DNA of 11,446 bases, from contig CAYSLC010000182.1 of NCBI GenBank assembly GCA_964431545.1, positions 1-11,446 on the forward strand, written 5' to 3'. The number at the start of each line of letters is the position of its first letter. Positions within the stretch are counted from its first letter, which is position 1. Of this stretch, positions 1 through 6,281 are shown piece after piece. The position numbers and the translations under genes are program-made. Origin of the DNA: CAYSLC01 sp964431545 (lineage in GTDB: Bacteria; Desulfobacterota; Desulfobacteria; Desulfobacterales; JAABSP01). The notes beneath the pieces are model-generated. The model saw only the letters and a program-made list of their open reading frames with translations. It made no database searches and was not told the DNA's origin.

Positions 1-52
1 CCTCGTCCTTCAGTTTCTGCAATTCAAACCGCGAATGCTTTTTCTTGCTCAT
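1..52 (-). CDS. Start of an unidentified protein, cut by the window edge
   Basis: Only the first 17 codons are visible, reading leftward off the window. The N-terminus is MSKKKHSRFELQKLKDE, which is lysine-rich and hydrophilic with no signal peptide, so a cytosolic protein is likely. The start is well supported: GAGGAG (minus strand, bases 64-59) sits 6 nt before the ATG. The gene begins 61 bases after the IclR-family stop codon on the same strand with no obvious terminator between, so it is probably co-transcribed and may be the regulator's target. The family cannot be told from this fragment. Confidence 0.7.
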   Translation of the reverse strand, partial: MSKKKHSRFELQKLKDE

Positions 53-113
53 GGTCTTCTCCTCGATAGGGATGGTGCACGCGGCCGGAGCCGGCGCGGC
101 TTTTCTCTTCGGA

Positions 114-899
114 TCAGGAATCGCGCTCGTTCGTTCCGCCCAACATGGTGGACAATTCGGCGCACGCCTGTTTGATCTGCCCCTCGATCCTGGCGATCAC
201 CGGCCGCTTCATCCGCATGGCCGGCCCGGAGACCGACAGCGCATAGCGCGGATGATCCGTGTAGTCGAACACCGGCGCCGCCACGCACCGGAGCCCCGGC
301 GCCATCTCCTCGTCGTCCAGGGCCACTCCTTTTTTTCGGATTTTCCGAAGCTCGATCTTCAGGGCCTCGGGCGATGTGATGGTATTGGGGCCGGTGCTCG
401 TAAACGTTTCGGACGCCATGTAGCCGTCGGCCTCCTCCTCGGGCAGAAAGGCCAGGATCGATTTGCCCAGGGCCGTGCAGTAGGCCGGGGCTTTGGACCC
501 GATGCGGGAATCCATCCGCAGGATGTTCTGGCTGTCGATCTTGTCCAGATGCACGATGCCACGCCCGTCCCAGTAGCCCAGATTGACGGTCTCGTTCGTC
601 AAGCCGGCCAGCCGCTGCATGAAGGGCCGGGCCATCCCCCGGATCTCGAACCGGTCGGCCACCTTCATGGCCTGCTCCAGCACGCGGAAGGTGAGCCGGT
701 ATTTCCCGTCGCCGTCCTTCTCTGCCCATCCCAGCTCCCGCAGGGTGGCCAGGAACCGGTGGGCGGCGCTCCGGTTGATGTCGAGATGGGCGGCAACCTC
801 GGAAACGCTCAGGGCCTCCTGGTCGGCAAGCAGTTCGACGACGTGGATCCCTTTCTCCAGGGAGCCGATGACGAAGTATTTTTTGCCGGCAACGGACAT
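114..899 (-). CDS. IclR-family transcriptional regulator
   Basis: This 261-residue protein has the normal length and layout of IclR-family regulators, which bind DNA through an N-terminal winged helix and sense a small ligand through a C-terminal domain. The helix-turn-helix is at about residues 31-50 (SVSEVAAHLD, INRSAAHRFL). The effector domain spans about 80-255 and has the family features: ALGKSILAF near 143-151 and the stretch around GVALDDEEMAPGLRCVAAPV (191-210). The reading frame is open back to 974, but the sigma-70 promoter lies at 974-946, so ATGs at 974 and 947 would be at or upstream of the transcript start. The ATG at 899, preceded by GGAAAGGGG, is the sensible choice. Its -10 box lies under a palindrome, which suggests autorepression. 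The next gene, at 52, follows in the same direction and could be its target. The ligand cannot be inferred. Confidence 0.93.
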   Translation of the reverse strand: MSVAGKKYFVIGSLEKGIHVVELLADQEALSVSEVAAHLDINRSAAHRFLATLRELGWAEKDGDGKYRLTFRVLEQAMKVADRFEIRGMARPFMQRLAGLTNETVNLGYWDGRGIVHLDKIDSQNILRMDSRIGSKAPAYCTALGKSILAFLPEEEADGYMASETFTSTGPNTITSPEALKIELRKIRKKGVALDDEEMAPGLRCVAAPVFDYTDHPRYALSVSGPAMRMKRPVIARIEGQIKQACAELSTMLGGTNERDS

Positions 900-935
900 G
901 AACCCCTTTCCGTTCACATTGCGTGACGAACGATC

Positions 936-950
936 ACTATGTGACATAGT
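936..950. promoter_or_regulatory. Palindromic operator over the IclR -10 box
   Basis: ACTATGTGACATAGT is a perfect inverted repeat with 7-bp arms and one central base. It overlaps five of the six -10 bases and the likely transcript start of the IclR-family gene. IclR-family proteins usually bind short palindromes in their own promoters, so this is the best candidate site for autoregulation. Binding by this protein is inferred. Confidence 0.65.
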
Positions 951-974
951 AGAGGGGGCGCTGGGGGTTGTCAA
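946..974 (-). promoter_or_regulatory. Sigma-70 promoter of the IclR-family gene
   Basis: Read on the minus strand, TTGACA (974-969) is a perfect -35 box. It is followed by a 17-bp spacer and TACTAT (951-946), a 5-of-6 match to the -10 box. Transcription should begin near 939, leaving a leader of about 40 nt before the ATG at 899. The call rests on sequence match alone. Confidence 0.8.
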
Positions 975-1046
975 GGATTTTTTAAAGGCTCTTTTCGGGC
1001 TGAGGTCAGCTTGCGGAACGGCTGGGAATCATGGTAGATAGAAATC

Positions 1047-1667
1047 ATGGCTGACAACTCCCATATACCGCCCAAACTGGCGAACGTACTGGCCGTCATC
1101 ACCGACAATCTGAAAAGGGAAGACATCCCTTTCGGACTCATCGGCGCCATGGCACGCGCGGTTTACGGTTTTCCGAGGTACACGTCGGACATCGATCTGG
1201 CCGCCGAAGGGCGTCATACGGATCGGATTCGGATGATCCTGGAAAAACTGGGATACCGATGTTTCCAGATGACCCGGAGCTTTGGTCAGTTCGATTCGGA
1301 GATGGGCGTCCTGGGGAAAATCGATCTGCTGTTTCTCGGCACGCCGGAAGGCATTGGCATGTTGGAAAACCGGGTGACGGTTCGGGACGAGGTGTTCGGT
1401 GAGGTGGACGTGATCCAGCCGACCGATTACATCATCCTGAAGCTGATGGCCATCGCCAACAACCCGGACAGAACCGCCGGGGACGAGGCGGACATCGCCT
1501 TGGTACTAAAAGCCTCGGAAAAGGGTCAAATTCGAGCGGAATTCCACGGGATCGACAGTAACAGGATTTTGAAGCTGGCGGAGCGATTTCGTCAAAAAGA
1601 GCGGATGGAACGGCTGTTGAAACCCACGACCGGAAAGCCGAAGCCGAAAGGAACGTTCTGTTTATGA
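1047..1667 (+). CDS. MNT/AbiEii-like nucleotidyltransferase
   Basis: The 206-residue protein carries the nucleotidyltransferase-fold signature. Around residues 32-51 it has an IGAMARAVYGFPRYTSDIDL-type motif (G-A-x-A near the start, then R-x-T-x-D48-I-D50). A third acidic position, D93, lies in GKIDLLF. It is followed by PTDYIILKLMA (125-135) and DEADIALVL (146-154), both typical of AbiEii/MNT-like proteins whose metal-binding acids transfer a nucleotide. The catalytic acids look intact, so activity is plausible. Some relatives are the toxin or antitoxin halves of two-gene systems, others are uncharacterised, and the substrate here is unknown. The ribosome site is weak. A 7-codon ATG reading frame (1031-1054) overlaps the start. 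The stop overlaps the start of the next small gene by four bases (ATGA), implying coupled translation. Base composition is less GC-rich than the secretion operon to the right, which may reflect separate acquisition. Confidence 0.85.
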   Translation: MADNSHIPPKLANVLAVITDNLKREDIPFGLIGAMARAVYGFPRYTSDIDLAAEGRHTDRIRMILEKLGYRCFQMTRSFGQFDSEMGVLGKIDLLFLGTPEGIGMLENRVTVRDEVFGEVDVIQPTDYIILKLMAIANNPDRTAGDEADIALVLKASEKGQIRAEFHGIDSNRILKLAERFRQKERMERLLKPTTGKPKPKGTFCL

Positions 1668-1861
1668 AGCCGGAGGATGAGGGCGACGCAACGCGAAAAG
1701 AGGAACTCCGGATGATCGTGGAGATGATCGACGCCTCCATGGCCCTGGCGTGGAAGAAAGGAAAGCATCCCCTGACCGAGGGGTGCGCCTGCATCGTCTG
1801 CGCCGAACGCCGGAAGCGGATGATTCGTGGACCCGACCCCGAATGGAACTATCACCTATAG
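1664..1861 (+). CDS. Small CxCxxC protein paired with the nucleotidyltransferase
   Basis: This 65-residue protein is not recognised. It starts at an ATG that overlaps the stop of the nucleotidyltransferase gene (ATGA), with AAAGGA about 11 nt upstream. The overlap and the lack of a competing frame are the main grounds for calling it. The first half is an acidic, probably helical segment (residues 10-31). The second half holds H35 and a three-cysteine cluster CACIVC (41-46) followed by a basic ERRKR patch (48-52), and it ends in WNYHL. The cysteines could bind zinc or another metal. No signal peptide or membrane segment is visible. Being coupled to a nucleotidyltransferase, it could be a partner, antidote or target, but nothing in the sequence decides between these. 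Confidence 0.6.
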   Translation: MKPEDEGDATRKEELRMIVEMIDASMALAWKKGKHPLTEGCACIVCAERRKRMIRGPDPEWNYHL

Positions 1862-2107
1862 ATGGGAGGTTTTTAAACGGAACGAGTCTCCGGACGGAAA
1901 CCGAACGATCTTGATCGTTCAAAACGAATCGAAGCGTCCCCCCGTCGATGATCCGAATCGATCCCCTACCCATCCGGAAGTAGGAAAATTCTACCACCAC
2001 TTCCCCGTTTTCCGCCCATTGAATTGCGGCGCATAAATTGAATAGGGTTGAAGTCTCTTGGGAGCCGTGCCCGGCTCATCCTGATTTCGAGATGGTAAAG
2101 GAAAGAG
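1862..2107. other. Non-coding gap upstream of the secretion operon
   Basis: This 246-bp stretch separates the small CxCxxC gene from the outer-membrane lipoprotein gene and should hold the operon promoter. It contains the inverted repeat at 1903-1920 and two copies of CGAATCGA (1925-1932 and 1954-1961). There is also a short TCGAT/ATCGA inverted repeat (1945-1949 and 1957-1961). Only a weak sigma-70-like pair was found (TTGAAT at 2019-2024, TAGGGT at 2043-2048, 18-bp spacing). No convincing sigma-54 site (TGGCAC-N5-TTGC) was seen. No gene is supported here. Confidence 0.5.
1903..1920. repeat. Perfect inverted repeat in the gap before the secretion operon
   Basis: GAACGATCTTGATCGTTC has 8-bp arms around a 2-base centre. 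As RNA it could fold into a 7-bp stem with a CUUG tetraloop. No U-tract follows on either strand, so it is a poor terminator. A protein-binding site upstream of the outer-membrane gene is more likely. It lies about 190 bp before the ATG at 2108. Confidence 0.5.
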
Positions 2108-3655
2108 ATGGAATCCCCTCGACCGACAATTCCCTCGATGTTGCTTCTGGCTGCCCTGCTGGGGGCTTCTTCGTGCGCGGGGGACGGGAATTCCTACGAT
2201 CCCTCGGCCCTCCACGGGACGGCCCTAGGGAAGAAAACGGGGTGGAGCGAGAACCTCTCCCCGGAATTGAAGCCCCCGTCGGAAACGAACCTGGCCTGGT
2301 GGCGGCGGTTCAACGACCCGCTCCTGGTCCGACTCGTGGCCGAGGCCCTGCGGGGGAGCCCCGAGGTTCGGATCGCGGAACTCCGCGTAGCCGATGCCGA
2401 ACTGCAGTTGAAAGAAACCCGAAGCGCCTGGGTGCCCCGGACCAATTTTACGGGCAACGCGAGCCACTTCCGCAGACACACGGAAAACAACAACCGGTTC
2501 CTGGAGCCCATCGAGGGGGAGGACGACCTGGGCGAGACCATCGAGGAGGCGGTGACCTCCGCCGATGATTCCACCTATTACAACCTGGGCCTCAACGTCA
2601 ACTGGGAGCTGGACATCTGGGGAAAGAACCGGGTCCGGCGGATGACACGGCGGGCGGCCTACGAGGAGAGCCGCGCAAACCGGAGAGCCGCGAATCTCAG
2701 GCTGGCGGCGGAGGTGGCCCGGACCTACATCGATCTCCGGAAGCTCGACGACGAGGCGACCGTCCTGTCCCGCCTCCATGATGTGGGCCGGCGTCGCCTG
2801 CTCATCTATGGGAACCAGCACCGGGAAGGGCTGCTGCCCCAATGGCGTCTGGCCCGGGAGAAGGGATCGCTCGACGACCTGGAGAAGCAGATGATCGAGC
2901 TGGTCATCCAGCGGCGGAAGCTGGAAAACCGGCTGGCGGTCCTGACGGGGCGCCCCCCCGGGGACTTCACCGTTCCCGACACTTCCGGCAGGCCGCCCAT
3001 GACCCCCGTCGCCATTCCCCCGGGACTGCCGTCGGACCTGCTCTCCCGGCGACCGGACCTGATCGCGGCCCAGTACCGGGTCGAGCAGGCGTATCACCGG
3101 ATCGGGGAGGCCCGGAAGGCCCGTCTCCCAACCATCTCCCTCACGGGACAGGCCGGCCTCGCGAGCATCAGCCTCTCCGACCTGCTCCGACAGTGGACCC
3201 TGGGCGTGACGCCCGTTCTGGGGATCCCCCTGATGGACGGCGGCGCCATGCGGAAACGGGTGAAGAGCAGCGAGATCCAGGCCCGCATCGCCGCCCTGGA
3301 GTACGGCAAAACCGTCCATCAGGCGTTCGAGGAGGTGGAGAATCTTCTCCAAAGCCTCTCCGCCAAAATGGCCCAGAGGCGGATCTGGGCGGAGAAACAC
3401 AAGACCCTCCTTACGATCCGGGAGCAGACCCGGGAAAAGTACGAGATGGGGCTGATCTCCCAATTGGATCTCCTGGAGATCGAACGGGAGCGGCTCTCCC
3501 TGGAACGGACGGCGGTGGAGATCCACCGGTTCCTCCTGGAGCAGAATATCCAGCTTTGCAAGGCCCTGGGCGGTGGATGGCCTGCCGATCCCGAAAAGGC
3601 GGCGGCCCAGGCACAAATGATCGAATCGAAAACGAGCCGAGGAAAGAGATGGTAG
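2108..3655 (+). CDS. NodT/TolC-family outer-membrane efflux lipoprotein
   Basis: This 515-residue protein should form the trimeric outer-membrane channel of a type I exporter. An N-terminal signal (hydrophobic run at 11-20) ends at ASSC, giving a lipidated Cys23. The lipobox is slightly atypical, with A rather than L at -3. Two TolC-type halves follow. The first has WWRRFNDP (64-71) and ELDIWGKNR (167-175), and the second has LLSRRPDL (311-318), GEARKARLPTISL and, near the end, YEMGLISQLDLLEIERERLSLER. All are typical of NodT/OprM-like proteins. Between the first beta strands is an acidic insertion (about residues 122-157) longer than I would expect for this family, probably a surface loop. 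The start has a good ribosome site (AGGAAAG), and the same 13 nt, AGGAAAGAGATGG, recurs at the start of the next gene. The last codons overlap that gene. RND-pump use is possible in principle, but the neighbours point to type I secretion. Confidence 0.93.
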   Translation: MESPRPTIPSMLLLAALLGASSCAGDGNSYDPSALHGTALGKKTGWSENLSPELKPPSETNLAWWRRFNDPLLVRLVAEALRGSPEVRIAELRVADAELQLKETRSAWVPRTNFTGNASHFRRHTENNNRFLEPIEGEDDLGETIEEAVTSADDSTYYNLGLNVNWELDIWGKNRVRRMTRRAAYEESRANRRAANLRLAAEVARTYIDLRKLDDEATVLSRLHDVGRRRLLIYGNQHREGLLPQWRLAREKGSLDDLEKQMIELVIQRRKLENRLAVLTGRPPGDFTVPDTSGRPPMTPVAIPPGLPSDLLSRRPDLIAAQYRVEQAYHRIGEARKARLPTISLTGQAGLASISLSDLLRQWTLGVTPVLGIPLMDGGAMRKRVKSSEIQARIAALEYGKTVHQAFEEVENLLQSLSAKMAQRRIWAEKHKTLLTIREQTREKYEMGLISQLDLLEIERERLSLERTAVEIHRFLLEQNIQLCKALGGGWPADPEKAAAQAQMIESKTSRGKRW

Positions 3656-4875
3656 AACCCATGGCGAAACCACGGCAAGGAAATGATGATCGACGGGGAT
3701 CGATGGCTGGCGGCTCGAGGCCGGGCCAGGAGACGCTCTCCCTGGAGAACCCCTCCGTTTTTTTGGATGCGTTCTGCGCCGGGGAGACGGCGCCCGGCAA
3801 GGAAAAGGGGGTTCTCCGAAGGGCGTTCGGCCTCACCGTCAAGGCATCCCTGGTCGGGGCGATCCTGGTTCTGGGGGTCACCCTGACGGGAAACCGGATC
3901 GCCGATGCCCCGGAGCACCGGCTCGACAAGCTTCTCGAAGCGGGCGCCTACCGGGAATGCCTAAGCCTGGGGAATCGACTCCTCCGGGAACGCCCCGGGG
4001 ACGAACGGATCGCGGAGATCTTGAAGGAGGCCTTGGTCAAAGCCGTCCTGGAGGGCGGCTGGGCGGATCGCCTCGTTGAGGGCGACTTCGACGCGGCCAG
4101 GGAGGTGATGGACGGCGTTGCGATGGGGGAACGGGAATCGATCCGCGAACAGATGGCCGCCCTCCGGTGGATCACGGATCTGGAGGCCCACTTCCGGGGA
4201 AAGAGTCCGGAGAGACCGGTCTCCATCTTCCGGGACGAGATCCCCATCCGCTCCCTGCTCCTCCGGTGGGATTCGGATCGTCCGGCCATCCGGGACGTCC
4301 TCAACCGTCTGTCCGATACGGAGGGGAGCGGGGTGGACCGCCATCGGATCTACCAGCGGCTGGGACGCCTCCAGGAGTGGGAACTGGTCCATCTTGCCAA
4401 CATCCGGGAACTGACCGCCGCCATCCGGCGGGGACTCGACCGGGGAGACCTCGAGCCCCTGTTTCCGGCCATCGAGACCTTCCGGAAACGGAACCCCGCC
4501 ATCGGCGGAACCGACGCCCTTCTCCAGGATCTGTCCACCTACCTCTCCGTGGTGAAGGCGGTCCAGGAGGATCGGCAACGGGATCTGCCCCCCCTTCTGG
4601 CGGCTTTTCGCCTGGAAGAGGGCCCGTTTTCCCGGCGGGTGGAACCCCTCCGGGCGGCGCTGGCGCCGCATCCCGCCTCGAAGCCCGATGCTCCGTCCCG
4701 TTTCGACACCGGGCGAGAAGCCGCCCGGATGTCGGAGGCCGCGCGGCAGCCGCCGTCAAAACGGGCCGTGCAGCAGAACACCCCGTCGGTGACCCTCTTC
4801 GGCACATCGGTGGTCCCCTCGCCGCACCCGGAAGAACCGGACCGGATCGCCCGGCTGGAGGAGCCCGTCCCGTGA
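3649..4875 (+). CDS. Unrecognised membrane-anchored TPR-like accessory protein
   Basis: The frame is open far upstream (from 2842) but only as a shadow of the previous gene. The start at 3649, preceded by GAGGAAAG and overlapping the previous stop, gives 408 residues. The N-terminal 60 residues are polar and end in a basic stretch (VLRRAFGLTVK). A single membrane segment follows at about 66-81 (ASLVGAILVLGVTLTG). By the positive-inside rule, the rest (about 82-408) should be periplasmic. That part is mostly amphipathic helix. Residues 90-130 (LDKLLEAGAYRECLSLGNRL and onward) look like a TPR unit, with weaker helical pairs to about 335. The last 70 residues are Pro/Ser/Arg-rich and probably disordered. 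It resembles no standard type I secretion component I know. Its place between the outer-membrane channel and the HlyD gene, with overlaps on both sides, implies a role in that machine, perhaps scaffolding or cargo handling. Confidence 0.85.
   Translation: MVEPMAKPRQGNDDRRGSMAGGSRPGQETLSLENPSVFLDAFCAGETAPGKEKGVLRRAFGLTVKASLVGAILVLGVTLTGNRIADAPEHRLDKLLEAGAYRECLSLGNRLLRERPGDERIAEILKEALVKAVLEGGWADRLVEGDFDAAREVMDGVAMGERESIREQMAALRWITDLEAHFRGKSPERPVSIFRDEIPIRSLLLRWDSDRPAIRDVLNRLSDTEGSGVDRHRIYQRLGRLQEWELVHLANIRELTAAIRRGLDRGDLEPLFPAIETFRKRNPAIGGTDALLQDLSTYLSVVKAVQEDRQRDLPPLLAAFRLEEGPFSRRVEPLRAALAPHPASKPDAPSRFDTGREAARMSEAARQPPSKRAVQQNTPSVTLFGTSVVPSPHPEEPDRIARLEEPVP
4857..4863 (+). promoter_or_regulatory. 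Ribosome binding site fixing the HlyD GTG start
   Basis: GGAGGAG lies 8 nt before GTG at 4872. It supports a GTG start that overlaps the preceding TGA stop (GTGA) rather than an internal ATG further in. Confidence 0.8.
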
Positions 4876-6281
4876 GAAAACGCCCCCCCTCCCCTCTCCT
4901 GGCGGATGCCGTCCGGGACCACGACGCCGAGGGCATCGACATCCTCGCCGGCCGGTCCTCCCGGGCGGCCCGGGCCGTCCTCTACCTCTTCGTCTGCCTG
5001 CTGGCCGCCGGTTTCGCCTGGTCCTTCTTCGGAAAGGCGGACGTCGTGGTCACCGCCCAAGGGCAACTGGAGCCGAAGCTCGACATGCGAAAGGTGTATG
5101 TTCCCATCGCCGGGGAGATCATCGATCTCTACGTCACCGAAGGGGCCGTGGTGGCCAAGAACGACCTGCTGGCAAGGATCAAGGCCACCGACGCCATCAA
5201 GGCGGCCACCGACGCCGAGCAGGCGAAGATCCGTCTGGAGCGGGCGGAGCTGGAACGGTCCCTCTTTCCCCAGAAGAAGGCGCTCTACCAAAAGGAGCTG
5301 GCCAACATCGAAAAGAACATCCAACAGAAGGAGAAAGAGCTTGCCCTGTACCAGAAGGACAAGCTGAAGAACCTGCCGGCCATCCAACGCCACAAGCTCA
5401 ACAAGGCCCGCATCAAACTCCGCCAGGCCGCCGAGGATCGGGACGCGGCCCGGGAGATCTATGAGAAGTACGACCGCCTCTACAGCTCCGGCAACGGCGG
5501 CGTCTCCCGGAAGGAGGTGGAGGAGCACCGGAACCGGTACCTCAAGGCGGACACGGACCAGGAGAACGCCGCCATCGATCTCGACAACCTCGAGTACGAG
5601 TTCAGCCAGCAGAAGACCCGATACGACAAGCGGATCAACGACGCCGCCATGGAGCTTCTCCGGTTCCGGTTCGAACACCGCCAGAAGCTCCTGCGCATGG
5701 AGGACGAGGAGAAACAGGTGGAGATCGGGTACCGGGCCGCGAAAGCCGCGTGGGACGCCGCTTCGGGGATCACCTTCGACGACATCGACGACCAGAATTA
5801 CCTGCGGATCAGGGCGCCGGTGGACGGCGAGGTGACCTTCGTCTCCGCCCGTCAGCGGGGAGAGAAGATCAAGCCGGACATCCCCCTGCTCTCCATCGCT
5901 CCGGCCGATACGGAGAAGATGGTGGCCATCCGGATCGCCGACCGGGACCGGGGACTGCTCAAGGTGGGGATGGACGTCAGCCTGAAGTTCGCCGCCTTCC
6001 CCTTCCACCGGTACGGCCGGATCGACGGCACCCTGGAATACCTCTCCCCGGACGCCATGGTCACCAAGGAGGGGGGCCACTACTACGAGGGTCGGGTGGG
6101 GATCGAGCGGGACTTCTTTCTCGACCGGGGGGCCGAGCGGAAGCTCCGGTACGGGATGACCGCCGATGCGGAGATCAGCGTCCGGAAGCGGCGGATCATC
6201 GACTGGCTCCTCGATCCTTTCCGAAAATTTTCCGAAGGAATCGCCCTCTGGCGATCCCCATCCAAGGAGGCATTCGCATGA
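4872..6281 (+). CDS. HlyD-family periplasmic adaptor of a type I secretion system
   Basis: This 469-residue protein is an inner-membrane-anchored adaptor that joins an ABC exporter to a TolC-like channel. It has a short cytoplasmic tail, one membrane segment (about 34-53, AVLYLFVCLLAAGFAW and onward) and the first half of a lipoyl/barrel-sandwich domain (58-105, including VTAQGQLEP and VPIAGEIIDLYVTEGAVV). A long coiled coil, rich in K, E, R and Q, runs from about 107 to 295. The second lipoyl half is at 309-345 (YLRIRAPVDGEVTFVSARQRG), followed by a beta-barrel (350-436) with the HlyD-like pattern KVGMDVSLKFAAFPFHRYGRIDGT. Length and order match the family. The GTG start overlaps the previous stop, and the stop overlaps the next start (ATGA), so translation is probably coupled across three genes. 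A short basic C-terminal tail (437-469) lies beyond the usual domain end. Confidence 0.95.
   Translation: MRKRPPSPLLADAVRDHDAEGIDILAGRSSRAARAVLYLFVCLLAAGFAWSFFGKADVVVTAQGQLEPKLDMRKVYVPIAGEIIDLYVTEGAVVAKNDLLARIKATDAIKAATDAEQAKIRLERAELERSLFPQKKALYQKELANIEKNIQQKEKELALYQKDKLKNLPAIQRHKLNKARIKLRQAAEDRDAAREIYEKYDRLYSSGNGGVSRKEVEEHRNRYLKADTDQENAAIDLDNLEYEFSQQKTRYDKRINDAAMELLRFRFEHRQKLLRMEDEEKQVEIGYRAAKAAWDAASGITFDDIDDQNYLRIRAPVDGEVTFVSARQRGEKIKPDIPLLSIAPADTEKMVAIRIADRDRGLLKVGMDVSLKFAAFPFHRYGRIDGTLEYLSPDAMVTKEGGHYYEGRVGIERDFFLDRGAERKLRYGMTADAEISVRKRRIIDWLLDPFRKFSEGIALWRSPSKEAFA
6264..6270 (+). promoter_or_regulatory. Ribosome binding site fixing the PpiC-like start
   Basis: AAGGAGG, a full-strength site, lies 7 nt before ATG at 6278. 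It shows that the protein starts there although the frame is open further upstream. This means the protein truly lacks a signal peptide. Confidence 0.85.

Noticed and set aside
45..1041. Long plus-strand frames at 45-926 and 583-1041
   Set aside because: They lie opposite the IclR-family gene, read as biased Gly/His/Arg/Pro-rich sequence, and have no domain or ribosome site.
1903..1920. Rho-independent terminator at the inverted repeat
   Set aside because: The stem is short and not GC-rich, and neither strand has a following run of T.
1662..2000. Minus-strand frame of 112 codons across the intergenic gap
   Set aside because: Its first half looks protein-like, but it starts at GTG with the purine run directly abutting, then runs opposite the small CxCxxC gene with Arg/Ser-rich sequence.
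1827..2036. Plus-strand 69-codon frame starting inside the small CxCxxC gene
   Set aside because: No ribosome site, a composition full of Pro and Asn, and no recognisable fold. It might be the relic of a longer gene but nothing supports that.
2842..3648. Upstream 269 codons of the frame that ends at 4875
   Set aside because: This part is a Gly/Pro/Arg-rich shadow of the outer-membrane gene. A good ribosome site and a change to normal protein sequence place the start at 3649.
4167..4871. Upstream extension of the HlyD frame
   Set aside because: It shadows the TPR-like gene with Pro/Gly/Arg-rich translation. GGAGGAG and GTG at 4872 give a normal HlyD N-terminus.
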